Source: Tilletia caries (taxonomy: Eukaryota; Basidiomycota; Exobasidiomycetes; Tilletiales; Tilletiaceae). Taken from it: a DNA stretch of 64,000 nt. Below, piece after piece: positions 22,501 through 31,759 of this stretch (positions are counted from its first letter, which is position 1; each line of letters starts with the position of its first letter). The translations under genes and the position numbers were made by a program. The stretch is from the NCBI GenBank assembly GCA_032718865.1, contig JALUTQ010000032.1, positions 868,001 through 932,000 on the forward strand. Reading direction: 5' to 3'. The notes beneath the pieces were generated by a model. That model saw only the letters and a list, made by a program, of their open reading frames with translations. It had not been told where the DNA came from and searched no databases.

Positions 22501-22843
22501 CTCCAGTCTGAATGACAAGAACGTCACAAAGAGGTTGTTGCGTCAGCTGCTGTTCAGGCACACCACTGGTGCATATACTCACAGCAGTCATCGAGCTGTC
22601 CACATCGCCGCCCCAGCCATTCTCGTCGTCGTGTGCGCCCCAGTCCGACTCCAGTGTGTCGAGCCTACCGAAATCATCGTCGGGAAAGAGCAGCTCGTCC
22701 GATGTCGTCGACGGATTCGGTTCGGCAGCGTTCCAGGGGTTAAGGTCGTCCAGTTCGTGCCGCTTCCTGGTTGAACGAACAACGTGCCGGCCCTCAGGTC
22801 CACATTTGGAGCAGTGACAGACGACCTGACGCTGCTGAGACAT
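19580..22843 (-). CDS. Tnp2-family transposase of element B
   Basis: Start at 22843 (MSQQRQVVCHCSKC), matching the N-terminal Cys motif of element A's transposase. A probable 75-base intron lies at 22508-22582. The core shows CPVSTCW and CTQCDGP, FCPWCTADGDTWVH, APVDVMHALDLGLCRHFW, then GGGSPTAHGWSTLSRYLLP, all collinear with element A. After a charged insert the frame breaks at a run of five G (20710-20714, plus strand), resumes (ARSTRLAHAYILAD; HGPPRAYWAYPSERLYGLMK), splices at 20439/20380, and ends at 19580. Full length roughly 1,100 residues. The single break at a homopolymer makes an assembly error as likely as decay. Confidence 0.85.
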
Positions 22844-23791
22844 TCTTCATTCAGAGTGATCGTTCCGCAGGCGGGGAGAGTCGGGGAGAGTGCTGCTTTT
22901 CCGAAGTTCTGATCTCTGTGGAGGGCAGCAGCGAATGTGATATGTCAGTACTAGATTGTCGCGGTACATACACTTCCAGAAACACATACCCGGAGCTGCC
23001 GAGACGGGAGGTCGATCGTGGAGGGGTAAGGGTTCGATGTGAGGATGGGCACAATGAGTGACCATGCGCTAGGTAGACTAGGTAGAGGCGATGACTGTGG
23101 AAATGTTGTCGGTCGACGTTGATGATGCAGGTGGGGGCAGCGCGACCGTTAGAAGAAATTGTGTGATGCTGGCGCCTGGCGCCTGGCGCCTGGCGGTGAT
23201 GGAGGTGGCAACGGCGGTGGTGGGGCTGCCAGAAGGCAGGGCAGGGTTCGAGGCGGCCGAGGGGGCGGTGGTTTGCTCCGTTTGACCGGACGGAATCGAA
23301 GACGAAGAGCAGAGGGGCGATAGGGGCGATAGTTGTGCCTGTAGACGATGGCCAAAGATCGACTTCGATGATGGCGGCGGTGGGTTGGAGTAGTAGTAGT
23401 GGTGGTAGTGGTAGTAGTAGGGGTGGCAGCGAGGGGCCTGAGCGGACGTGTGGCAACCGCCATAATACTACTCGGCCGTAAGCTCGCTCCGTAGCATAAA
23501 AAAGACTTAGGGAATTTCCGACTTCTGAGGCTCAACATGCACAACATCCAGACGACATGCGGGCAACAATAATGCTGAAGAGGCACGGATGGGGAATCAA
23601 ATCGAATTGCAGAAGGTTATCGGCCTGAAATGATGACGCCTCTGAGATGTGATCGAGAAGTACTGGAGGGAAGAAAGGAGTGATTGAAGGGGCAACGACA
23701 TGCAAACAAAGCGCATGGAGTAGAGTGGAAGTAGGAAAGTGGTGGGAAGACAACAGTCGACGAGCGAAAGACCAGAGCGGGTTTGGCGGCA
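22844..23791. other. Region between transposase and H3 genes
   Basis: Contains the 5' flank of the transposase and the 3' flank of the H3 gene, with GTA/GTG triplet repeats at about 23390-23432. No supported gene. Confidence 0.45.
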
Positions 23792-24374
23792 TCAAGACCG
23801 TTCTCCGCGGAGCCGACGGGCAAGTTGCATGTCCTTGGGTCGAATGGTGACACGACCAGCATGGATGGCCGCCAGATTGCTTCAGGATAGGAACGAGAGG
23901 GAAAGTCAGTCAGTAGTCAGTCTCGCATATATGAAGAAGGTAGGGATCCACATACTCACGTGTCTGCGAGGATTGAAACCAGATAAGCCTCGGAGGCCCC
24001 CTGAAGAGCAGCGAGAGCCCCGGTCTGGAAGCGGAGGTCCGTCCTGATGACATCCTGAGCGATCTCACGTACGAGGCGCTGGAGGGGGAGCTTGCGGAGG
24101 CACAGCTCGGTTGACTTCTGGTACTTGCGGATCTCGCGAAGGGCGACCGTGCCGGGCTTGTAGCGGTGGGGCTTCTTGACTGGGAAAGGGAGGGCGGGAC
24201 AAGGAGAAGAAGACATGTGAGTGAGCACCGCGGAACCAAGCTTGGAAGAGGAACGGGGAGGAGATGCTCACCACCACCAGCGGCACGAGCGAGCTTCTCG
24301 GCCTTCTTGGCGAGCTGCGCGCGAGGAGCCTTGCCTCCAGTCGACTGTCTGGCAGTTTGCTTGGTGCGGGCCAT
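23792..24374 (-). CDS. Divergent histone H3 variant carried by element B
   Basis: Three exons (24374-24272, 24179-23960, 23879-23792) with GT-AG introns join perfectly to 136 codons plus stop, the exact H3 length. It starts MARTKQTAR and ends RRLRGERS; the histone fold ([44 protein letters not shown]) is intact. Numbering without Met: K4, K14, K23 and the GGVKK lysine (K36) are kept. K9 is Gln (ARQST), K18 is Ala, the ARKS motif around K27 is replaced by AEKLARA with one residue fewer, the K79 position is Arg within a one-residue-longer VIRTDLRF, and K115 is Gly. It lacks the extended loop 1 of CenH3. Intact frame and splice sites argue for selection or recent capture. Confidence 0.93.
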
Positions 24375-24485
24375 AGTAGAAAGAAGGGACGGAAGGTAGG
24401 CAAGAAGGTAGGGGGAGGATAGAGAGTGAGGAAGGGTGGTGAAGAGACAGAGAAAGGGGGATCCAGAGTGAGTCAGAGCCACTGG

Positions 24486-24492
24486 CTTTATA
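24486..24492 (-). promoter_or_regulatory. TATA box of the H3 variant gene
   Basis: TATAAAG on the minus strand, about 110 bases upstream of the ATG at 24374, suggesting the gene brought or gained its own promoter. Confidence 0.55.
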
Positions 24493-24743
24493 CCTTTCAC
24501 CTCTATAATGATCCATGGGAGGAGGATCCTAGAGGTACTGAAAAATAAGAGTATTCATCAGTATTCTTAGGTGTACTCGAGTAGTCAAGAGTCAACATGA
24601 GTAAACTCGAGTACAACTCTGTAATGCATCGACGATGGCTCAAGCCTCAGCACGGCGGCTCCAGCATTCCCTACGTACCCTGCACCGCACGGCTCGTGAA
24701 ACATCCGCGCACCGACACCGCCACGGCCCGGTGTCGTAGGTGC

Positions 24744-24767
24744 TGGGGGGGTGGGGGTGGTGGGGGG
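24744..24767 (+). other. G-rich tract with quadruplex potential
   Basis: Three long G runs (7, 5 and 7) separated by one to four bases with a further GG, inside the captured-gene part of element B. Function unknown. Confidence 0.4.
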
Positions 24768-24929
24768 GCGGAGCACAGTAGCAGTAGCAGTTTCGATACT
24801 GAGGAAGCAAGCAGACGTAGACAGACGGTGGTAAGCATGCTGTATGGACCAGAGGTATCGATGGGGATTGGCGCAGATACTCACCGAGGGGGAAGGAGGA
24901 ATGGGAAGGGCAGGGAAAAAAGAGGGACT

Positions 24930-25300
24930 CACGATCGTCTGCGCCTGCTGCAAGATATTCTGCATCACCGGGTTATTCATAATCCGCGCAATCTCAGGAT
25001 TCCGCACAGCCCTCGCAAGCGTCTCCTCACTGCTCTCCCCGCTCCACTGCTGATTGAGCGCCTCCAAAATCTTGTCTTGCGTGCTCGCAAACTCGCGCGC
25101 GTTCGCCGCGGCAGCCGGGTCGTTCGATGCCTGGGCTGCTTCGTTCGCCCATGTCGCGCGGGTTGGCCTGGAGGGCGCGCAGCTTGAACGCGAAGGCCGG
25201 GCCGGAGAGGAGGGGTGCGGTCTTGGGGTTCTTGGCCAGCTTGGACAACAGGTCGGGGTAGGAGAAGAGGTTGGACGCCGCAGGTCGGGGATACAGTCGC
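24930..25300 (-). pseudogene. Fragment resembling the STI1/Hop DP domain
   Basis: On the minus strand one frame reads NLFSYPDLLSKLAKNPKTAP, then FKLRALQANPRDMG, the form of an STI1 (DP) repeat; another frame just downstream reads RNPEIARIMNNPVMQNILQQ, like a second STI1 repeat. The two are in different frames with no start, so this is a captured, broken fragment of an Hsp70/Hsp90 co-chaperone-type gene. Other STI1-domain proteins (for example ubiquilin-like) are possible donors. Confidence 0.45.
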
Positions 25301-25573
25301 CGACCTCGATGTTGTGGGCGATGCGCTTGCACTCCTGGTGGGAGCGGTCCAATGTTAGAGGCCGAACTGAGAGGGAAGAGGAGGGGAGAGCGAGAGCGTG
25401 GAAGGTGGTCAATAACTTGTGACACAGAGGAGCAGAGAGGAAGGAAGAAACCGGGGAGGAACAGAAGAAACTCGCCAGGCTTGAGGACATCCTTGATCTG
25501 GCCGTAGATCCCTTCCCAAGATCCCTTCCCACAACAGCGCGTGGCACGTCACCTCAATCGCATACACCGCGTA
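25280..25573 (-). pseudogene. ERG6: Fragment of sterol 24-C-methyltransferase (ERG6)
   Basis: The minus strand encodes YAVYAIEVTCHALLWEGI, then GIYGQIKDVLKPGE in the next frame, then after a probable intron ECKRIAHNIEVGDCIPDL. These match consecutive conserved blocks of fungal Erg6 (AIEATCHAP, EIYKVLKPGG, HRKIAYEIELGDGIP). The frame change falls exactly at a 13-base tandem duplication (TGGGAAGGGATCT twice, about 25513-25538). N-terminal SAM-binding motifs and the C-terminus are missing. The fragment runs directly into the STI1-like piece, so two host genes were captured and fused. Confidence 0.75.
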
Positions 25574-25971
25574 CCGAGTGATACTGGTTGTGGTTGACTC
25601 CGACGATCTCGACATGGTGTTGAGGATCCCGCGGGCGGGGGAAGAAAGTACGCTGTCGCTGAGGAGCCGCCATGGGAGCAAGGAGCAGAACAAGATCAAT
25701 GCCGCACTGTGTAGTCTCAGGCGTGATGAGTACGACGAAAACGCACCTCGGCTCGTTGAAGTAACCAAAGGGAAGGCAGACGATGCGTGTGCGAGACGCA
25801 GACATTGGTGAGAAATGTCCGCGTCGAGACCGGCCTGTACGTTGTATGCGTGATGACGAGCAGCCAGGCCGAACGGATGCAGCCGTCATAATAACCACCG
25901 CCTCTTCCAACAACCCACCACCACCATCTCTACCATCATCCGCCGTGTACGCCCACGGCGTACTCCTAATC

Positions 25972-26966
25972 ATGGATCAGTTCAACGACTGGCATCACCC
26001 TCCTGCGATTACCTACGACCCGAATGGCTTCATAGCCAATCTCGACCCCGCATACATATCAGCCGCTGAGCGGGTACCAGCCAATACCACGGATCCGACA
26101 CCCAACCTTCCGACGTCTTCACAGCGCTGTCTCCAGCTACTCCCGGAGGACATCCGACAAGCCTACAAGATCGCTTACGAAGCTATCAAGCGCAGCATTG
26201 GACAACATCAGCGACCTGACTGGGACTTGATCTGGGTGAGTCTAGACTGGTAAGTGAGGTATGACTCGCAGGACCATCTCCGACCGGCAGCTGATCACCT
26301 AACACTCTTGTCCTCATCCTCTGCTGCGGAACGACAAAACAGCTCGAAGCGGTCCTGAGTCCACCTGGGCTCGTCAAGGACGCACTGAAGGCTCATTTCG
26401 ACAAACTCTTCAGTAACCCCGCCAACTCAACTTCCTCAACCACGACATCGACCTTCAATGCTCACGGCCGGGCCCCAACATCAGTGTCCTCTCCTACTGG
26501 CCATGCCGATACCCACCCAACATCCAGTCACACGGCTACAACACAACCCCTCACCCCCCTCGGCCCGTCAAAGCTAGGCAACGACCAACCCCATCAGCCA
26601 GGCTCGGCAGTATCGATGTCCCCAGCGGCTCTCAAAGCAATTCGGTCGAACGAGTCCTGGAGGGGCTGGAGGTACTGCGGGGTGGTGCGGTGGGAGGGTG
26701 GGACAACTGATTCAAAGCCCCTGACGGACGACGAGATCTTACTGCGGAGCCGCCAAGTCAGACAGCAGTCGCGCGGATCAAAGGGCAACAAGATCTCCAA
26801 GTGCGACAAGGTACGCAAACAGACAACGCGCGCGGAAGACTTCCCCGACCTCCGCGAACGCTGGGAATGCGTGACGTGCGGTAAAGTCCGGCACGAGCAG
26901 ATAGCGACCACCTCCAATCTCCGCAAGCACCGAAAAGATTGCGGGACCACCGCCGGTCCAAAGTGA
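25972..26966 (+). CDS. BED-like zinc-finger protein gene in element B
   Basis: Exons 25972-26235 and 26343-26966 join in phase 0 (GTGAGT donor, AACAG acceptor) to give 295 residues. N-terminus: Pro/Asn-rich, then a helical block (LPEDIRQAYKIAYEAIKRSI). Middle: Ser/Thr/Pro-rich linker. C-terminus: a basic stretch followed by WECVTCGKVRHEQ and TSNLRKHRKDC, a C-x2-C ... H-x4-C finger like BED/C2HC fingers of transposon proteins. A DNA-binding role is plausible; the family is not recognised. It may be a third element protein or a domesticated host regulator. Confidence 0.6.
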
Positions 26967-27724
26967 ACAACCAACCCAAGTAAGTCCTGCGCTCTTACTC
27001 CGCACTCTTACTCCGCAATCTTTCCCTGGCTGGCACTGTAGCACGACGCTAATCTGCTGCTGTCGTTTCGCGTCTCCACTGCTCTTCAGTTGACTCGAAC
27101 CAGGTCCAACAGTACACTCTCTCACCTACGCATTCACCACCCCTTCTCACCTCCGATCACCCACGTCAGCTTAACCCCTTGCCCGAGCATTCATCAACGC
27201 CCAGCTTCAACGTCGTCTCCTCACTCCACCCAAGGCACACCTCTTCGCCCTATCCAACCCCGTCAACTCCACCGCCCCAGACCCTCATCATCCGTCGGAC
27301 CAACCCTCTCATCAACCCCCTCCACGTAACCTCCACCCTAACCCTCACCCTCATCACGGTACGTCTGGAAACTCTCTGGATTAACATGAGAGCTTCACAT
27401 TCGCTGATCTCTCTTTGTGGCTTTCTCCCTTCCAACGACAACAGGGCCGCCCCCGATGATCAACGCGACGAAGAAGCATCTCAAGGCTCTCAAATACGAT
27501 GCTCCGCGGACCGTCAGCAAGCTGTCTGACCGAGTCTCCCGCTTCTAGGGCACCCGGGCGCAACTGGTCTCTATCGCGACGCACGCAATTCATGAAGTTC
27601 TGCAAAACGAGTTTAAATGAGGGAACGAGTCTGAGGGAGAGAGTCCAGTCATGAAACTCTGCAAGAAGAACGAGTTTAATTGAGTGAGAGAGTCCAGGTG
27701 GGAGTGAGAGCGAATAGGCCCGGG
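26967..27724. other. Element B interior, no supported gene
   Basis: Pro/Ser-rich open frames without domains. A near-duplicate of CTCTGCAA(A)ACGAGTTT(A)A occurs at about 27598-27617 and 27656-27680. Confidence 0.4.
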
Positions 27725-28231
27725 CTAGAAGCAGCGACGACGTTTCTTGAGGCGCTGGAAGATGTCGTCCTTACGAGCTGTCGGCGGGTCTTCGGCCTCA
27801 GTGTCCGAGTCTTCGGACTCAGCGTCGCAGCCCCGGAACGTACCACGCCCGCCCACGTCTCGGGGACACCGTCCAGCTACGGACGTGTTCCAGCGCTTGT
27901 GAAGGTGAGGAGGAGGTTGGGACGGGCGTTCTAGCCCCGATGAGGCCGCAACCGCAACCGAGGTGGCCTGCGGAGCCTGCGTGGGTCGCAGGGGACCGGG
28001 CCGGGCCCGGTTCGTCGGTGATTTCTTCCGCTTGGGGGTATGGGGCGAGCTGGCCCTGACAGGAGCGGGGGACTCAGACGTGCGCTGGCGAGGACGACGA
28101 GTTTCCATGATAAGGTGGTTCGAATGCAACTCCTGCAGAGTTTGGTGTAGCGGACGAGGAGATAGAGAGTCGTGACGGGGAGAGAGTCGTGTTGTTCTTG
28201 GAGCTGTTGGTACTCGGCGGTGTCCATTCAA
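27725..28231 (-). CDS. Small basic, low-complexity ORF in element B
   Basis: 168 residues, rich in Pro, Arg and Ser, with a basic cluster (TPKRKKSP), an acidic patch (DAESEDSDTEAEDP) and a basic end (RLKKRRRCF). Could be a nuclear protein or chance; no homology recognised. It reads toward the right TIR region of the element. Confidence 0.3.
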   Translation of the reverse strand: MNGHRRVPTAPRTTRLSPRHDSLSPRPLHQTLQELHSNHLIMETRRPRQRTSESPAPVRASSPHTPKRKKSPTNRARPGPLRPTQAPQATSVAVAASSGLERPSQPPPHLHKRWNTSVAGRCPRDVGGRGTFRGCDAESEDSDTEAEDPPTARKDDIFQRLKKRRRCF

Positions 28232-28548
28232 TGCGAGCCGCGACGAAGGTCATGCGAAAGGGAACCGTCCTGGAACGTGGGACAAGAAGAGAAGGATGAA
28301 AGAGACTGAAGGGAAGGGACGGCTGGTAGGTGAAGGGGGTGAGGCGAATGGGATCAGTAGTAGTCATCCTAGAACAACACATCAACCATCCTACTACGTC
28401 ACTGATTCAGCACCTTGTTTTAGGCAAAAAGTAAGTGGTAGAAAACCGTATAGATTTAGCATAGCCCTAAAAACACCGGATAAGCGGTCGATTTTAGGGA
28501 TTGTCTAAAAAAAATCTAAAACGCTGTTGTAGGTCGGAATTTAATGCA

Positions 28549-28575
28549 TCTAAAACGCCACCGAAGGTGGCAGTG
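28549..28575. repeat. Right terminal inverted repeat of element B
   Basis: Perfect inverted match to 17291-17317; followed by target duplication TGT. Confidence 0.95.
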
Positions 28576-28593
28576 TGTGTAGAGGCGGGAGTA

Positions 28594-29351
28594 CAGTCCC
28601 TCACCGCCCAGTGAAATAAATTGACCCAACATTTTGACCTTGACCCCTCGAGTAGCACACCGATAGCACAACACAACCACACTTGAGCATTTAGAAAGGG
28701 TTATAGCTACAGTAGGGAGCCACACGCTCCCGCTTTCCGTTTCTGAATAGCCCTTCGTGCTGAGCAGGGAGGTGCTGCCAGAGGCTGATGGGAAAAGTGT
28801 ACAAATGAGGTGATCGGAGGTTCAACGAGTGAAACACTTTCGACCGCGGACCAATTTTGGCTTCCGACGGCGTGGGAGCAGTGTACATGACGGATAATTT
28901 TTGACACTGCAGAAACTGATTTTTCATGCCCGATCCAAATGCCGGCAGTCAACCTCCCTTCCTGACCCTTGCCCCCAACTTCGACCAACTTCAACCTTGA
29001 TGGCGTCGCGACTATCTGAGATATTCACCATCTCTCACCTGGAGAGTACTCCTACTGCACTCCTCTACGATTACTGTCGAGACCCGGTTGGTAACTTTCT
29101 ATGCCAATTTTGTGTGGTTGGTGTTCGAAATTCTGTACAGAATTTTTCCTAAGTAAATTTACTATGCTCCGCACCCTTTAAATACCATAGCTCCTCGTAG
29201 GAACCTCGCAGCGCCTTCAGATTTGGACAGGCTACTCTCAGACACACAATGCGCAGAATGCGCCCTTTCTCAGCTTTGTAGCATCTTTGTGTGGTGCGGT
29301 GTCGTGGTGTTTCACTGGGTGATCGCTTTTTCACTGGGCGGTGAGGGACTG
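28594..29351. mobile_element. Mariner-type MITE
   Basis: 758 bases with 23-base TIRs (28594-28616 and 29329-29351) starting CAGTCCCTCACCGCCCAGTG, flanked by TA on both sides (28592-28593 and 29352-29353), the Tc1/mariner target. An extra copy of TTTCACTGGG lies just inside the right end. No transposase. It sits 18 bases beyond element B. Confidence 0.85.
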
Positions 29352-29602
29352 TATATGGAAGGAAGGATAAGCGGATGAGCCTAGAAAAAAATTAGCCCGA
29401 TACGGAACACGACGCGCTATCGCATCTTACGCGACGCGACCTCCTTACTCTTTTCCTTGTGCTCATCCTTCCTTGTTGCCTTTCTTATCTCACAAAGTTA
29501 GGATTCATATCAAGCGTGAGCGCGGGTCGCCGCGAATGGGTATGTGCGTTTTGTTCTCCTTCCCTCTCCCTATAACTTCTGCTTCCTTTCGATGTGTCCT
29601 TC

Positions 29603-29846
29603 TGTACTGGACAAGCTATTGTAAGCTGTCCAGTAAGGCAAAGGCAAGAGTAAAGTGATTCGATGTCGAGAGCTAAATACAGTGAGAAGTGTGATGCGAA
29701 GGTGACAGGGAGAGTCAAAGAGAAGGGTCTCGGCCGAGAGAAAGGAGAGGAAAGTGGAGAAGAAAGGGAAAGAGAAGGAAGGGAGAAGATAAGATAAGAT
29801 AAGATAGATGGCCACGTGGTTAAGCCACGTGGTCCCATCTAGCACA
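29603..29846 (-). repeat. LTR (3' copy relative to the element)
   Basis: 244 bases, TGTACTGG...AGCACA on the plus strand; contains two CCACGTGG palindromes separated by TTAAG and a GATAA tandem. Confidence 0.9.
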
Positions 29847-30070
29847 TCACCGCCCAAAAGAAGACGACCGTCCCGGGTCGTCAGCGAACATAAAAAGAAG
29901 TGCAACGGAGTAGAGGCAGAGGAGAGGAAGGGTGATTTGCACCGGATTGTAGCACTGTGTGGATCGAATTATTGAACCGCGGAGGCAAAATTGGTTTCTA
30001 ATGGAGACAGGAGTTGGTGCTGAGCTGCTCACGGCGCCATGCTCGGAAGCCTTCGTGTGACCGCCCGAGC

Positions 30071-31381
30071 TCAGTACCGAGGTTGGTACCGAAGTTGGTA
30101 CTGGTCGGGGCGGGGGACAAAAAAAAGACGAGGTTGAAGGAGGAGCCTTATTAGGGCCGCTCGGACCGAGTACCGAGGTCGATACCGAGGTCGGTAGTGC
30201 TTGTTGTTGGGGGTCGGTCCCATGTTGAACAGCCTTGGGACCTGCGAATCCGATGTCTTGTCGCTGTCTGTTGTGCAAGCTGTCAGCCGATCGAAGGGAA
30301 GGGCGCTGAGGAGACACTGATGCGACGGGTGATGGACTGATGATATCGGAGGCACAGTTGAGACAGTGAGCTCGGCACGAGCGCGGAGCCACGCTGCGCG
30401 TATACGATCCAAAGCGACGTTCGTGCTCGCCAGTCCGACTTCGAGCAGAGCCCGACGCGCAGCAATCGGTGCAATTCGCGCGTCTGTGGCGCGGGAGAAG
30501 GCCGGCGGAGAAGCGCACCGGGAGTCAGACCCTTGCGGTGGGGCCCGTCGCTGCTCCAGAGTGGCAGGCGAGTCTGCTTGGTCATGTTGTGGATTGGATG
30601 CCGTGGAATCGAAGCCCAGGACCATCGTTTCGAGACGCAGCTGGAACCAGGCGTTCCGCACCCGCGCGAGCACCGCGTCGAGAGAACTGATTTGAGCGTG
30701 ATGCAGGGGTACGTCGAGGCGAAGCGGCACCCGAGACTGATGTGCCGGAGTCGGGCGCCTGAGATTCTACCGTGTTCGTTCGTACGTCTGCAGCCGAACG
30801 TATGCGCAGCGCACCAATGAGGTCTCCATAGGGCATGGACAGCGGGGGCGGATCGGTGTCTGACGTTGAAGCGGTCGGCACGGGGGGTGTGTAGAACGGG
30901 GGAGATGCTGGCATTTGAGGGGAAATGGTAGACAACGCGACCGATGTTGTGGACGTTGTGGATGGTGGAGAGTGTGGCTGCGGGGAGGATACCAGTCCGG
31001 AAGTCGGTACCGATGTTGATTTGGAAGTCGAGAATGGCGCAGATGGCTCGGCGGACAGTTCAAGAGGTGCTGTGTCGGCAGAGGAGGGAAGCTGGTCGAT
31101 CATATAGGCGATGCGCACGCGAAGTTTGAGGGGTGAGGCGGTTAGATGCGGGAACGCCTTGATCGTAACAATATCTCCGTCCGCCAGACGCTCCACCGAA
31201 GTTCGAGGCCGCGATGTAAGCGGGACGTCGTTGAGGTATAAGCCCTGTCCCTCGGAGCAGCAGCTGATGAGAAACTTTTGGCTGAATTCTCCGAAGAGAA
31301 TGGTGAAGGCAGCATCGGAAAAGTGAGGATGCTGGAAACTTGCTGCGGTGACCGAGTGAGAGGGGCTGCGGGCGTCGAGGG
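30071..31381 (-). pseudogene. FHA-like gene of the LTR element, 3' part
   Basis: After the hAT target site the frame continues through FGEFSQKFLISCC, LYLNDVPL and LADGDIVTIKAF, which resemble the last strands of a forkhead-associated (phosphothreonine-binding) domain. A Ser/Pro/Thr-rich linker follows. A second frame (30730-30071) holds two similar helices, LDAVLARVRNAWFQLRLETM and NVALDRIRAAWLRARAELT, so an intron or frame change lies near 30750. The hAT insertion cuts the gene from its start; removing the hAT and one TSD copy restores one frame across the site. Confidence 0.5.
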
Positions 31382-31759
31382 CAGTGCTCGGCAAAAAAGT
31401 CATATTTATGAGTCATATATATGACATTACCAAATATGGTCATATTTGGTCATATGACATGACACGATTTTCGAGGCAAAAATTGGCAGTCATATTTATA
31501 TGACATATGACTTGATAATACCAAATAAGACACTATAAGACTAAATATGACACGCTTTTTGAGTCATATTCCTCAGGGTCATATAAGATCTTATACGATC
31601 TTATATGATCATATAAATATGATAATTCACATTGTATTTTCAAATCGGGGCTCTTGCTTCGGCGGGTACGGCTCGGAAATTAGGCTTTAAAACTCCGGGT
31701 CACGGCTGAGGCAGACGGTTCACACTCAGGCCCCACATCACCCGATCTTCCCGTTCCTC

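Larger units (their letters stand above)
17291..28575. mobile_element. Element B: cargo-carrying CACTA-like (Tnp2) transposon
   Basis: An 11,285-base element bounded by perfect 27-base TIRs (17291-17317 and 28549-28575) beginning CACTGCCACCTTCGGTGGCG, with TSD TGT (17288-17290 and 28576-28578). The TIR contains its own palindrome GCCACC-TTC-GGTGGC, and CTAAAA motifs recur inside both ends. Left to right it carries: accessory protein (+), Tnp2 transposase (-), histone H3 variant (-), fused fragments of ERG6 and an STI1-like gene (-), a BED-like zinc-finger gene (+), and a small basic ORF (-). Its two transposition genes are the mirror image of element A's. The remaining 5 kb is captured or passenger DNA. 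Confidence 0.92.

Noticed and set aside
23792..24374. Centromeric H3 (CenH3) instead of an H3 variant
   Set aside because: Loop 1 is not extended and the N-tail keeps the ARTKQTAR start and the GGVKKPHRY block of ordinary H3.
29485..29905. Hydrophobic 111-117-residue frames over the left LTR
   Set aside because: They translate CT-rich LTR sequence and are repeated at the other LTR (38083-38319).
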